A stretch of 64,000 bases of DNA from Siphonobacter sp. BAB-5405 (GCF_002872335.1 NZ_NJAG01000007.1:434001-498000); one strand, 5' to 3'; counted from the first letter of the stretch, positions 17,241 through 25,492 are shown. Notes: a model not told the origin generated them from the sequence alone. Numbers and translations: made by a program.

Positions 17241-17294
17241 ACGGTGTTGTTACAATTGCGGTAGTTTAAACAGACCATTCGGGCGGAATGGCTT

Positions 17295-18083
17295 TTACTC
17301 AGTAAGTCGGATCCGGGTACCGGTGGTGCCTTCGCTAACGGCCTGTCGAAGATCGGTGGCGTGGCAGATGGTAACCTGTTTAACGCCATCATGAAGGGCC
17401 TTGAAAGCATTATCCAGCTTCGGAATCATCCCGGCATAAATGGCTCCGGAGGCTTTGTGCTCAGTGTAAGTACCCGGATACAGTTCGGATATGACGGTCG
17501 TATCGTCTTCAGGATTAGTCAGTACGCCTTTTTTTTCGAAACAATATACTAAATTAACTTCAAAATGCTTCGCTAACGCCACCGCAACGGCCTGAGCCTG
17601 GGTATCAGCGTTGGTATTGAGCATGGAAGCCAGAGCCGGGTCAAAGGTAAGCGGGGCGAAGACGGGAACCAGTCCTACTTCCAGAAAACGCTTGATCTGC
17701 TCCTCATTTACCGACTCGATGTCGCCTACAAAACCATAATCAACATTCCAGCCCGTCCGTTTTTTTGAACGAATAATCCCGCCATCGGCTCCGGTTAGCC
17801 CCAGAGCGTTACAATCGAGAGCCTGTAGCTGAGCGACGAGTTGTTTATTAACGAGTCCCCCGTACACCATCGTGACGACATCCAGCATGGCAGCATCGGT
17901 CACGCGGCGACCTTCCACCATCACCGTCTCCACATCCAGTTTGACTGCCACCTGCGTAGCAATTTTTCCGCCCCCGTGTACCAGAATCTTGGGCAAGGGC
18001 AAGGCCGCAAAATCCGCTAAAAACTGCTGGCGGAGGGTCGGGTTATCGACCACGTTTCCACCAATTTTAATAACCGTGAGCAT
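17295..18083 (-). CDS. argB: N-acetylglutamate kinase (acylglutamate kinase)
   Basis: Phosphorylates N-acylglutamate, the second step of arginine synthesis. The frame is open further upstream into argF', but the ATG at 18083 is chosen because MLTVIKIGGNVVDN is the family N-terminus and gives 262 residues, the normal length. The amino acid kinase blocks KIGGN (5-9), HGGGK near 32, a mid-protein LGLTGADGG and a C-terminal GMIPKLDNAFKAL are present. An intrinsic terminator sits between argF' and this start, so expression may depend on read-through. Confidence 0.94.
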   Translation of the reverse strand: MLTVIKIGGNVVDNPTLRQQFLADFAALPLPKILVHGGGKIATQVAVKLDVETVMVEGRRVTDAAMLDVVTMVYGGLVNKQLVAQLQALDCNALGLTGADGGIIRSKKRTGWNVDYGFVGDIESVNEEQIKRFLEVGLVPVFAPLTFDPALASMLNTNADTQAQAVAVALAKHFEVNLVYCFEKKGVLTNPEDDTTVISELYPGTYTEHKASGAIYAGMIPKLDNAFKALHDGVKQVTICHATDLRQAVSEGTTGTRIRLTE

Positions 18084-18095
18084 GAAGGTTCGAGT

Positions 18096-18134
18096 AAAAA
18101 AAAAGGGTATACAGGTTTTTACCCGCATACCCTT
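18096..18134 (-). terminator. Terminator hairpin between argF' and argB
   Basis: On the minus strand AAGGGTAT pairs with ATACCCTT around a 16-base loop and runs straight into nine T. It ends 12 bases before the argB ATG. Confidence 0.75.
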
Positions 18135-18144
18135 CCGTCTATGA

Positions 18145-19089
18145 TTAAGCTTGTAACATTCGCTTGAGTACGGCCTGAGCAGCCCACACGCGGTTTCCAG
18201 CTTCCTGAATAACAATTGAATTGGCTGAATCCAGTACGGCGTCTTCGACCACCAGATTCCGGCGAACGGGCAGGCAGTGCATGAACTTGGCCTGATTCGT
18301 CAGTCCCATTTTCTCCTGCGTAATCATCCAGGCTGGATCACTGTTGATGATCTGTCCGTAGGTTTCGTACGAAGACCAGTTTTTCGCGTAAATGAAATCA
18401 GCTCCTTCGAAAGCTTCGCGTTGGTTGTGCGTCACGCGGGCGTTCCCCGAAAACTCGGGAGCCAAAGCGTAACCTTCGGGATGCGTAATGACGAAATCTA
18501 CGTCAGCAGCATTCATCCACTCGGCAAAGGAGTTGGGTACGGCCTGGGGCAGTGCCTTCACGTGCGGAGCCCAGGTCAGTACTACTTTCGGACGAGCCAC
18601 TGTTTTCGTCTCCTCGATCGTAATCAGATCTGTAAAGGATTGCAACGGGTGTCGTGTCGCTGACTCCAGACTCAGAATCGGTACGCCAGCGTACTTGACA
18701 AATTGCTTGATGACCTGCTCCTGGTAATCCTTCTCCCGATCGGTCAGCGAAGGAAAACTCCGTACGCCAATGATATCGCAGTACTGCCCTACCACAGCGG
18801 CCGCTTCCTTGACGTGTTCGGCCTTATTTCCGTTCATGATCGCTCCATCTTCAAATTCCAGACCCCAGGAATCCGTGGTAACGTTCATTACCATCACTTT
18901 CATACCCAGATTTTCGGCTGCTTTCTGCGTACTCAGCCGGGTGCGAAGGCTGGCGTTAAAGAATAGTAAGCCCAGCGTTTTATGCCGTCCCAGGTTTTCG
19001 TCGGCATAGGGGTTCTGTTTCAGCCAAAGAGCTTCCTGCACTAATCCCGGCAGGTCAGGAACATCATGAACGGAAAGAAATTGTTTCAT
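18145..19089 (-). CDS. argF': N-succinylornithine/N-acetylornithine carbamoyltransferase
   Basis: Transfers a carbamoyl group to N-acylornithine instead of free ornithine. The 314-residue sequence closely follows the Bacteroides succinylornithine enzyme in its recognisable blocks: FFNASLRTRLSTQKA near 43-57 (carbamoyl phosphate site), ATRHPLQSFTDL, TWAPHVKALPQAVPNS, and MHCLPVRRN near the C-terminus. The residue that separates the two specificities in published work (Glu92 in the acetylornithine enzyme, Pro90 in the succinylornithine enzyme) is Ala90 here, in NGNKAEH. From memory of that work, small residues at this site favour the succinyl substrate. The exact acyl group is therefore likely succinyl but unproven. 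Confidence 0.92.
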   Translation of the reverse strand: MKQFLSVHDVPDLPGLVQEALWLKQNPYADENLGRHKTLGLLFFNASLRTRLSTQKAAENLGMKVMVMNVTTDSWGLEFEDGAIMNGNKAEHVKEAAAVVGQYCDIIGVRSFPSLTDREKDYQEQVIKQFVKYAGVPILSLESATRHPLQSFTDLITIEETKTVARPKVVLTWAPHVKALPQAVPNSFAEWMNAADVDFVITHPEGYALAPEFSGNARVTHNQREAFEGADFIYAKNWSSYETYGQIINSDPAWMITQEKMGLTNQAKFMHCLPVRRNLVVEDAVLDSANSIVIQEAGNRVWAAQAVLKRMLQA

Positions 19090-19095
19090 TGGTTG

Positions 19096-19179
19096 AGTTT
19101 ACAGTTTTCAGTTGGCTGTTTACAGTTTTCAGTTAAACGTTTCAGAAGACTGAAAACGATCAACCGAAAACTGTAAACT
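19096..19179. repeat. Inverted repeat between argD and argF'
   Basis: A 19-base left arm at 19096-19114 (AGTTTACAGTTTTCAGTTG) pairs with CAACCGAAAACTGTAAACT at 19161-19179 with one mismatch. A second direct copy of TTTACAGTTTTCAGTT (19119-19134) and an inner GTTTTCAGT/ACTGAAAAC pair nest inside. Confidence 0.85.
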
Positions 19180-19181
19180 AG

Positions 19182-20312
19182 CTAAGCGTTTACCGCCAAT
19201 ACTTGATCGAGTGCTTCCAGGAATTGATCGCTTTCGGCCTGACCGATGGCCAGACTCGGCAGCAGACGCAGGGTGTGCTTGCCCGCGTAGCCACAGAAAA
19301 TTTTATGTTCGAACAAGAGGGTGTCCCGGATTTTATCGACGGGCTGTTCAAATTCGATACCGATCATCAAACCGCGACCGCGTAACTCCTTGATCCCGCT
19401 GATACCTTTGAGTTGCTCAAACAGGTAGGCTCCCTGCTTTTCGGCGTTTTCGATCAGGTTCTCGTTTTTCATAATGTCGAGCACCGCAACCGCCGCCGCA
19501 CAGGCCAGGTGGTTACCTCCAAAGGTTGTACCCAGCATACCGAATTTGGCGTGGAATTTGGGTGAAATCAGTACGCTGCCAATCGGAAAGCCGTTACCCA
19601 TTCCTTTTGCCGTGGTAATCAGATCAGGTTCTACACCCGTAAACTGGTGGGAGAAGAACTTACCCGTCCGCCCGTACCCGCACTGTACGGAATCCAGGAT
19701 GAGTACGGAACCGAACTGATCGCATAACTGGCGAGCAGCCTGCAGGAATTCCGTGGAAGTCACGTGAATACCACCGACGCCCTGAATGCCTTCCACAATT
19801 ACCGCACAGATTTCTTCGCTCATGTTGGCTTTCAAAGCCTCCACATCATTGAAGGGGATGAACGTAACGTGCGAATTATCGTTAATGGGAGCGACAATGG
19901 AAGGGTTATCCGTAACCGCTACGGCTCCGGACGTACGACCATGGAAAGCCGCTTTAAAAGCGATTACTTTCTTACGTCCGTTGTAGAAAGAAGCCAGTTT
20001 CAGGGCGTTTTCGTTGGCCTCAGCCCCCGAGTTCACCAGAAACAGGGAATAATCCGGGTAACCGGAAAGGGCCCCCAGCTTCTCGCCTAGTTCCTTTTGT
20101 AAGGGAATTTGTACGGAATTGGAGTAAAATCCAATTTGTGAAAGCTGACGCGTCAGGGCTTCTACATAATACGGATGTGAATGACCCACCGAAATGACCG
20201 CGTGACCACCGTACAAATCCAGGTACTGATCCCCTTTTTTATCCCATAAATAACTACCCTGAGCTTTCACAGGCTCGATGTCGTAGAGCGGGTAAACATT
20301 GAATGGATTCAT
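19182..20312 (-). CDS. argD: Acyl-ornithine aminotransferase
   Basis: A 376-residue class III PLP aminotransferase that converts N-acylglutamate semialdehyde to N-acylornithine using glutamate. Residues 94-100 (NSGAEAN) bind the cofactor phosphate and K236 in TTAKGMGNGFPIG is the Schiff-base lysine. The usual DEVQ motif reads DSVQCGYGRTG at about 207-217, a variant I associate with Bacteroidota ArgD. It lies between argC and argF', flanked on both sides by long intergenic inverted repeats rather than tight operon spacing. Confidence 0.93.
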   Translation of the reverse strand: MNPFNVYPLYDIEPVKAQGSYLWDKKGDQYLDLYGGHAVISVGHSHPYYVEALTRQLSQIGFYSNSVQIPLQKELGEKLGALSGYPDYSLFLVNSGAEANENALKLASFYNGRKKVIAFKAAFHGRTSGAVAVTDNPSIVAPINDNSHVTFIPFNDVEALKANMSEEICAVIVEGIQGVGGIHVTSTEFLQAARQLCDQFGSVLILDSVQCGYGRTGKFFSHQFTGVEPDLITTAKGMGNGFPIGSVLISPKFHAKFGMLGTTFGGNHLACAAAVAVLDIMKNENLIENAEKQGAYLFEQLKGISGIKELRGRGLMIGIEFEQPVDKIRDTLLFEHKIFCGYAGKHTLRLLPSLAIGQAESDQFLEALDQVLAVNA

Positions 20313-20329
20313 GCTTTGTTATTTTTATG

Positions 20330-20470
20330 GTTTCAGGTCTTAGAAAGTTTGAGGTTTGAGCAGGTTTAAAGTTTAAAAACGTTTCAAACATGATACTGAT
20401 CTGTATCTAAACCTTGCCCTTATTCAAACTTTATACGTATTCAAACCTTAAACTTTCTCAAACCTGAAAC
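20330..20470. repeat. Long imperfect inverted repeat between argC and argD
   Basis: A 31-base left arm at 20330-20360 (begins GTTTCAGGTCTTAGAAAG) matches the reverse complement of 20440-20470 (ends CTCAAACCTGAAAC) at about 26 positions. The inner segment carries further AAAGTTT/AAACTTT pairs. Confidence 0.85.
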
Positions 20471-20482
20471 TCTTCAAACTCC

Positions 20483-21439
20483 TTAAAAACCGACTGATTT
20501 CAGATTCAGACCGGCTTTTTCATCCAGTCCAAACATCAGATTCATATTTTGTACAGCTTGACCGGAAGCCCCTTTTGTTAGGTTATCGATGATACTGGTG
20601 ATCAGCAATTGTCCTTCATGTACTTCCAGGTGAATCAGACCTTTATTGGTATTCACGACCTGCTTCACGTCGATACTCGCCGGACTTACGTGCGTAAAAG
20701 GATGCGTGGCGTAGTAATCGGTATAGAGCTTCGTCGCCTCTTCCAGCGTACCCGCAAAATCCGTATACACATTGGCCATGATACCCCGCGTGAAGTTGCC
20801 CCGGTACGGAATAAAGTTGATTTTCTGCGTGAAATCAGCCTGTCCCTTTCGCAGTACCATCCCGATTTCGGTCAGGTGCTGGTGCGTAAAGGCTTTATAG
20901 ATACTCATGTTATTATTCCGCCAGCTGAAGTGACTCGTCGCACTGAGCGATTGTCCGGCTCCCGTACTGCCGGTTACGGCGGATACGTGTACCTCGTCCT
21001 TCAGAAAACCAGCCTGGGCCAGCGGCAACAGAGCCAATTCGATACTGGTCGCAAAGCAACCCGGATTGGCAACCTTCCGAGCCTGACGAATCACCTCGCG
21101 TTGCAGTTCGGGCAAGCCGTATACGAAGCCGTTGGACTCGTCCCGAAAATCCGTACTCAAATCAATGATCCGTACGTTTTCGAAATCAGGATTTGCCGCC
21201 AGGAACTTTTTCGATTCGCCATGTCCCGAACACAGAAATACCACGTCTACATCCGTATGAAAGTGTTCCGCAAACGTTAAATCCGTGTCACCGAATAAAT
21301 CCGTGTGCGTAGACGCTACGGGTTTGCCCGCCTGACTATTTGAATGAGCGTAAGCAATGGTTGCTTCGGGGTGATGAATCAGAATGCGAAGCAATTCGCC
21401 TCCTGTATAACCAGCCGCTCCAATAATGCCAATCTTCAT
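20483..21439 (-). CDS. argC: N-acyl-gamma-glutamyl-phosphate reductase
   Basis: A 318-residue NADPH-dependent reductase for the third step of arginine synthesis. The dinucleotide-binding motif GAAGYTGGELLR begins at residue 7. The catalytic cysteine is C128 in VANPGCFATS. Later blocks (VSAVTGSTGAGQSL, YRGNFTRGIMANVY, and a C-terminal DNLTKGASGQAVQNMNLM) are standard for ArgC. The start follows immediately after an inverted repeat that separates it from argG. Confidence 0.95.
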   Translation of the reverse strand: MKIGIIGAAGYTGGELLRILIHHPEATIAYAHSNSQAGKPVASTHTDLFGDTDLTFAEHFHTDVDVVFLCSGHGESKKFLAANPDFENVRIIDLSTDFRDESNGFVYGLPELQREVIRQARKVANPGCFATSIELALLPLAQAGFLKDEVHVSAVTGSTGAGQSLSATSHFSWRNNNMSIYKAFTHQHLTEIGMVLRKGQADFTQKINFIPYRGNFTRGIMANVYTDFAGTLEEATKLYTDYYATHPFTHVSPASIDVKQVVNTNKGLIHLEVHEGQLLITSIIDNLTKGASGQAVQNMNLMFGLDEKAGLNLKSVGF

Positions 21440-21458
21440 GAATAGTAGTTCGGTAGTA

Positions 21459-21551
21459 GTTGATTGTTGTTCGTTACTAGTTTTCAGTTTGTAGTCTACC
21501 GTTTTCAGTTTTTCTTGAACTTTCCTCTACAAACCACTAACAACAACCAAC
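21459..21551. repeat. Inverted repeat between argG and argC
   Basis: GTTGATTGTTGTTCGT at 21459-21474 pairs with ACTAACAACAACCAAC at 21536-21551 with two mismatches. The loop contains two copies of GTTTTCAGTT (21480-21490 and 21501-21510). Confidence 0.75.
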
Positions 21552-21559
21552 CATCCACC

Positions 21560-22762
21560 TTATTTATCGTTCAATTCAGTGATTTTACGGTGAATCATGG
21601 TCTGATTCGAGGCAATTTTCGAGAAGCCACGTACGTCATCGCCACTCCAGGCATTGTTCATTTCACCGTAGCTGCCGAAGACATTGCTCATCAGATCATA
21701 GGGCGACTCGATACCCGTTACGAAGAAGCGGTACGGCTGCAACTGGACGTTTACTTTGCCCGTTACGTGCTCCTGCGTGCTTTGCAGGAAGGTTTCCAGA
21801 TCCCGCATGGCTGGCTCCAGGAATTGGCCTTTGTGCAACAGGGTACCGTAGTTACCCGAAAGCATTTCCTTGAAATAGATCTGCTGCTCGGTCAGTACGT
21901 GTTTTTCCAGAGCGTGGTGAGCTTTGATGATGATCAGGGGAGCGGCAGCCTCAAAACCAACCCGTCCCTTGATTCCGATAATCGTATCACCCACGTGAAT
22001 GTCCCGACCTACGGCAAAGGGAGCGGCCACTTCCTGTAATTTCCGAATGGCATCCACTGGATTTTCAAACGTTTCGCCGTTCACGCCTTTCAATTCACCG
22101 TGTACAAAATCCAGCGTCAGGGATTCCGTATCCTGCCGCTGCAATTGCGTCGGCCAGGCTTCTTCGGGTAAAAATCCGTCGGAGGTCAATGTTTCCTTGC
22201 CCCCTACCGACGTTCCCCACAACCCTTTGTTGATGGAGTACGCGGACTTCGTCCAGTCACGTTGTACGCCTTTTTCTTTCAGGTACTCAATCTCTGCCTC
22301 CCGGCTCAGTCGCAGGTCGCGAATGGGCGTGATGATTTCCACGTCCGGTACCACAATCCGAAACACCATATCAAAGCGAACCTGATCGTTTCCGGCTCCG
22401 GTACTACCGTGGGCAACCGCTTTGGCTCCAATTTGCTTGGCGTATTCGGCTACGGCCAGTGCCTGAAATACCCGCTCGGCACTTACCGACAAGGGATACG
22501 TATTGTTTTTCAGTACGTTTCCGAATACCAGATACTTCAAACAGTTGTCGTAATAGTCGTTCACTACGTCGAGCGTAGCGTGACTGGCTACCCCTAATTC
22601 ATAGGCGTTCCGTTCTACGGTCTGGAGTTCCGACAGCGTAAAGCCACCCGTATCAACCAGTACGGAGTGCACTTCATAACCCTGATCATCCGACAGGTAT
22701 TTTACACAGAAAGAGGTGTCCAGACCACCACTATACGCCAATACAACTTTGGGTTTACTCAT
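21560..22762 (-). CDS. argG: Argininosuccinate synthase
   Basis: Joins citrulline and aspartate with ATP to make argininosuccinate. The 400-residue length is standard. The N-type ATP pyrophosphatase P-loop SGGLDTS is at residues 11-17. Other family blocks are AHGSTGAGNDQVRFD near 137-151 and the aspartate/citrulline-binding YSINKGLWG segment. Its partner argH (argininosuccinate lyase) is not in this window. A strong terminator ends the upstream GNAT gene, so argG probably needs its own promoter or read-through. Confidence 0.96.
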   Translation of the reverse strand: MSKPKVVLAYSGGLDTSFCVKYLSDDQGYEVHSVLVDTGGFTLSELQTVERNAYELGVASHATLDVVNDYYDNCLKYLVFGNVLKNNTYPLSVSAERVFQALAVAEYAKQIGAKAVAHGSTGAGNDQVRFDMVFRIVVPDVEIITPIRDLRLSREAEIEYLKEKGVQRDWTKSAYSINKGLWGTSVGGKETLTSDGFLPEEAWPTQLQRQDTESLTLDFVHGELKGVNGETFENPVDAIRKLQEVAAPFAVGRDIHVGDTIIGIKGRVGFEAAAPLIIIKAHHALEKHVLTEQQIYFKEMLSGNYGTLLHKGQFLEPAMRDLETFLQSTQEHVTGKVNVQLQPYRFFVTGIESPYDLMSNVFGSYGEMNNAWSGDDVRGFSKIASNQTMIHRKITELNDK

Positions 22763-22857
22763 TTTTTTGAATGTAGACAGTGGATTGCAGATGCGAGTCC
22801 GCGTTCCTGGTTATGGAAAGGGCAGAAATTGAGATCAATTTCCATCCGAAAGACACT

Positions 22858-22891
22858 TAAAAAAAGCGGGAAGGAATCGCTTCCCACCCGC
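22858..22891 (-). terminator. Terminator between the arg GNAT gene and argG
   Basis: On the minus strand GTGGGAAG pairs with CTTCCCGC (one G-U) around CGATTC and is followed by seven T. Confidence 0.75.
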
Positions 22892-22940
22892 CAAAATTAT
22901 AACGAACGAAGAACAGTTACCCAGTAACCGTCAATAAATC

Positions 22941-23609
22941 CTAGAGAACGGGCTCCTCTATTTCTTCTTTTTCGTGATGCCTCAACAGCAGCCGTTGTTT
23001 GATCTTGTTCCAACGCTCGTAGATTTTCGCATTTTTCAGGAAATTCCACTTCGTCTTTTTCTCTTTTTCTTTCTCCCAGGAAGGATCGAACATCATGCCC
23101 GTGCAAAGGCAGTGCTTACGACCTGTACGGCTGAGCACGTCAAAATTCACGCAGGATGAACAGCCTTTCCAGAAGGCTTCATCTACGGGTAATTCGCTAA
23201 AGGTAGTTGGTTTGTAACCTAGCTCCGAGTTGATCTTCATCACGGCCAGACTCGTGGTAATGCCAATAATCCGGGCGTTCGGGTATTTAGTACGCGAAAG
23301 TTCAAAGGCTTTTTCCTTGATCATTTTCGCAATACCACTTTTGCGGTGATCGGGGTGGACGATTAATCCTGAGTTAGCCACAAATTTGCCGTGATCCCAG
23401 GTTTCGATGTAGCAGAAACCCACCCACTCGCCCTTACGGGTCATGGCAACAATGGCTTTTCCTTCCTCCATCTTGCGGCGGAGGTACTCAGGCGACCGCT
23501 TCGCAATACCAGTACCGCGTTGCTTGGCACTTTCTTCCATGTGCCAGCAAATTTCTTCAGCTAGGTACAGATGCTCTTTCGAGGCAACCTGGACTTTATA
23601 TTCGTTCAT
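22941..23609 (-). CDS. GNAT acyltransferase heading the arginine cluster (ArgA-like)
   Basis: A 222-residue GNAT protein that heads the arg gene cluster. The ATG at 23609 (MNEYKVQVASK) is preferred to an upstream one because it gives the compact family start. The acyl-CoA motif is HPDHRKSGIAKMIK at about 85-98. A C-terminal extension carries C150, C153, C167 and C169 (CSSC and CLC), a plausible metal site, followed by a charged helical tail. Its place at the head of the cluster suggests it acylates glutamate, the job of ArgA or a succinyl-CoA-using analogue; no classical argA or argJ is seen. That function is inference. Confidence 0.75.
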   Translation of the reverse strand: MNEYKVQVASKEHLYLAEEICWHMEESAKQRGTGIAKRSPEYLRRKMEEGKAIVAMTRKGEWVGFCYIETWDHGKFVANSGLIVHPDHRKSGIAKMIKEKAFELSRTKYPNARIIGITTSLAVMKINSELGYKPTTFSELPVDEAFWKGCSSCVNFDVLSRTGRKHCLCTGMMFDPSWEKEKEKKTKWNFLKNAKIYERWNKIKQRLLLRHHEKEEIEEPVL

Positions 23610-23981
23610 TTGATTACTTAAACAGGAAACTCGTGTTGAATGAAAGTACACTGACTGTTTGTCAGACAGCCTTGCTTAACGACTCATACAACCAATACTG
23701 GAAGAAAATAGTGTGCCGGACGGCCAAAAATCACAGGCGTACCGGCCTCCGTCGTTCCGGCCTGAAGAATGGCCGCCGCGGTGGCTGGGTAGCAAAAAAA
23801 GGCTCGATGATGGCCCGTGATTTCATTTCCTTTAGAAGAGATGTTTCTTAAAAACGATGCAAAGTTTAGAAAAAACTAATTACTTCACACGAATATTATC
23901 AATTTTTTATTTATTTTCCCTATAACCGCTGGTTAGGCCGAAGTAGTTCGGTAGGTGGGTTAAATTTTTTATAGATCGGAT
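23610..23981. other. Divergent region between the arg cluster and aat
   Basis: This 372-base gap has no convincing gene. The half nearest the arg cluster (about 23690-23800) is GC-rich and rich in inverted repeats, for example GCCGGACGG with CCG and TCCGGC, and the near-palindrome GCCGCCGCGGTGGC. The half nearest aat is AT-rich. On the minus strand TAAACTTTG at 23854-23862 resembles a -7 box with one extra base. The arg mRNA leader could be about 240 bases and highly structured. Confidence 0.45.
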
Positions 23982-24617
23982 ATGACGAATCTGACAGCAG
24001 AGGATCTTATCTACGGTTACATGAATGGCATTTTCCCGATGGCGGACGCGGATGGAACCCTGTATTGGTATTCACCGGAGCCGCGGGCCATTATTCCCAT
24101 TGATACGTACAAACCCGCCAAGTCCCTACGACCCATTTTGAACAAAAATACCTTTTCCATTCGGATCAATTCGGATTTTGAAGGCGTCATGCGGGGCTGT
24201 GCCCGTACGCGGGCGGATGGGGAAGGCACCTGGATTTCCGAAGAAATCATTCAGGCCTATACCGATCTTCATCGCCTGGGTTTTGCTCACTCCGTCGAAG
24301 CCTACGTGGACAATGAACTCGCGGGTGGCTTGTACGGAGTGTCGATTGGTGGGGCGTTTTTTGGAGAATCGATGTTCTACAACGCTCCCAATGCGTCGAA
24401 AGTAGCCTTTCATTACCTGATCGAACGCTTACGCGAACGTCAGTACTACTTGCTTGATACGCAGTTTATCAATGATAATGTGAAGCGGTACGGAGCGATT
24501 GAAATTCCGCGGGCGGAGTACATGTTCCGTCTACGAATTGCTCTGGATCAGCGTTGCCGATTTAGTGACAATGCTCCTATGCCTTTCATTCCTTCGTTTC
24601 GCACGAATATTCCCTGA
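23982..24617 (+). CDS. aat: Leucyl/phenylalanyl-tRNA--protein transferase
   Basis: Adds Leu or Phe from charged tRNA to proteins with N-terminal Lys or Arg, marking them for ClpS/ClpAP degradation (bacterial N-end rule). It has 211 residues, normal length. The family blocks are YGYMNGIFPMADADG at 11-25, YWYSPEPRAIIP, the central EAYVDNELAGGLYGVSIGGAFFGESMF segment in two parts, and LDTQFINDNVKRYGAIEIPR near the C-terminus. It is a monocistronic unit closed by a strong terminator. Confidence 0.95.
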   Translation: MTNLTAEDLIYGYMNGIFPMADADGTLYWYSPEPRAIIPIDTYKPAKSLRPILNKNTFSIRINSDFEGVMRGCARTRADGEGTWISEEIIQAYTDLHRLGFAHSVEAYVDNELAGGLYGVSIGGAFFGESMFYNAPNASKVAFHYLIERLRERQYYLLDTQFINDNVKRYGAIEIPRAEYMFRLRIALDQRCRFSDNAPMPFIPSFRTNIP

Positions 24618-24654
24618 AAGAGAAACCCCGCCTGCTACGCGGGGTTTCTCTTTT
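24617..24654 (+). terminator. Terminator after aat
   Basis: AAAGAGAAACCCCGC pairs with GCGGGGTTTCTCTTT around a 7-base loop. Confidence 0.9.
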
Positions 24655-24703
24655 CATTGCAACGCTTTTGGCAGGGAATCTTCCGTCCAGCCTTATTTTT
24701 CCA

Positions 24704-25408
24704 TTAATCCCGCCGGGTCACATCACTACCGCCCGATTTTCGAACCGATACGGTTTTTGCTCCACCCGCGTAATAAACATCACTTCCGCCACTCGCCTCT
24801 GCCGAAATCTCTTTAGTGGCGTATACGTGAGCATCCGAGCCTCCCGACGCTTTTACGCGTACGACGTCAGCTTTAAATCCCATAGCCTTGACATCCGAAC
24901 CCCCACTGGCGGAGACCTCAAATACCTGAGCACTACCGGATAAATCGGCGTCGGAGCCGCCACCCGCTGAAATCGAAAAACGATTGGCTTTCACATCCAT
25001 ACGGGCATCCGAGCCACCGCCCAGATCTACGGATAAATCTCCCACGTTCAGCGTTCCCTGCGTGTACACGTCTGAGCCACCGCCCGCCCGCAATTTTTCG
25101 AGCGTTTTAAAGGATACATACGCCTTTACCGAACGGTTTTTACCCCAGTTGCCCATGCCTGACTCCCGATTGATTCGCAACACCAGTACACCTTCTTTCA
25201 CTTCGGAAACGACTTCGTCTTCTTCCACGCCTTTCGCTTCCAGACGCAGACTTTCAGCAGAACTTTGGGTAAGGTACAGATCAATCCCGTGGCTGACCTG
25301 AATGCCATTAAATCCGCTTGCGGGACGGGTTTTCTGCCAGTTTTGGGCCTGTACCTGATACGAAAAGGCCAAAGCGGCCATACTGGTGAGTAAAGTAAAT
25401 CTCTTCAT
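24704..25408 (-). CDS. Secreted head GIN domain protein (DUF2807)
   Basis: A 234-residue exported protein. The ATG at 25408 is chosen over one 17 codons upstream because it begins the signal peptide (MKRFTLLTSMAALAFSYQVQAQ). The rest is a right-handed beta-helix-like head GIN domain, with opening motif FNGIQVSHGIDLYLTQ and seven spaced GGSD motifs (GGGSDV, GGGSDA, AGGGSDAD, ASGGSDV twice, ASGGSDA, SGGSDV). These repeats occur about every 19-23 residues, consistent with one per coil. The family is common in Bacteroidota envelopes; the ligand is unknown. Confidence 0.88.
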   Translation of the reverse strand: MKRFTLLTSMAALAFSYQVQAQNWQKTRPASGFNGIQVSHGIDLYLTQSSAESLRLEAKGVEEDEVVSEVKEGVLVLRINRESGMGNWGKNRSVKAYVSFKTLEKLRAGGGSDVYTQGTLNVGDLSVDLGGGSDARMDVKANRFSISAGGGSDADLSGSAQVFEVSASGGSDVKAMGFKADVVRVKASGGSDAHVYATKEISAEASGGSDVYYAGGAKTVSVRKSGGSDVTRRD

Positions 25409-25460
25409 TAGTAGCGTTCGTTTTAGTAAAGGATGCAGGAAGTTCGCAAAATGTTGCACA

Positions 25461-25492
25461 AAAATGCCCCCGCCTTCGTAAAAGCGGGGGCT
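25461..25492 (-). terminator. Terminator of the Hint-domain gene
   Basis: GCCCCCGC pairs with GCGGGGGC around a 10-base loop; on the minus strand it is followed by ATTTTTG. Confidence 0.8.

Noticed and set aside
23633-23851. 72-residue open frame in the arg/aat divergent region
   Set aside because: Arg-rich, low-complexity translation of GC-rich palindromic DNA; more likely leader structure than protein.
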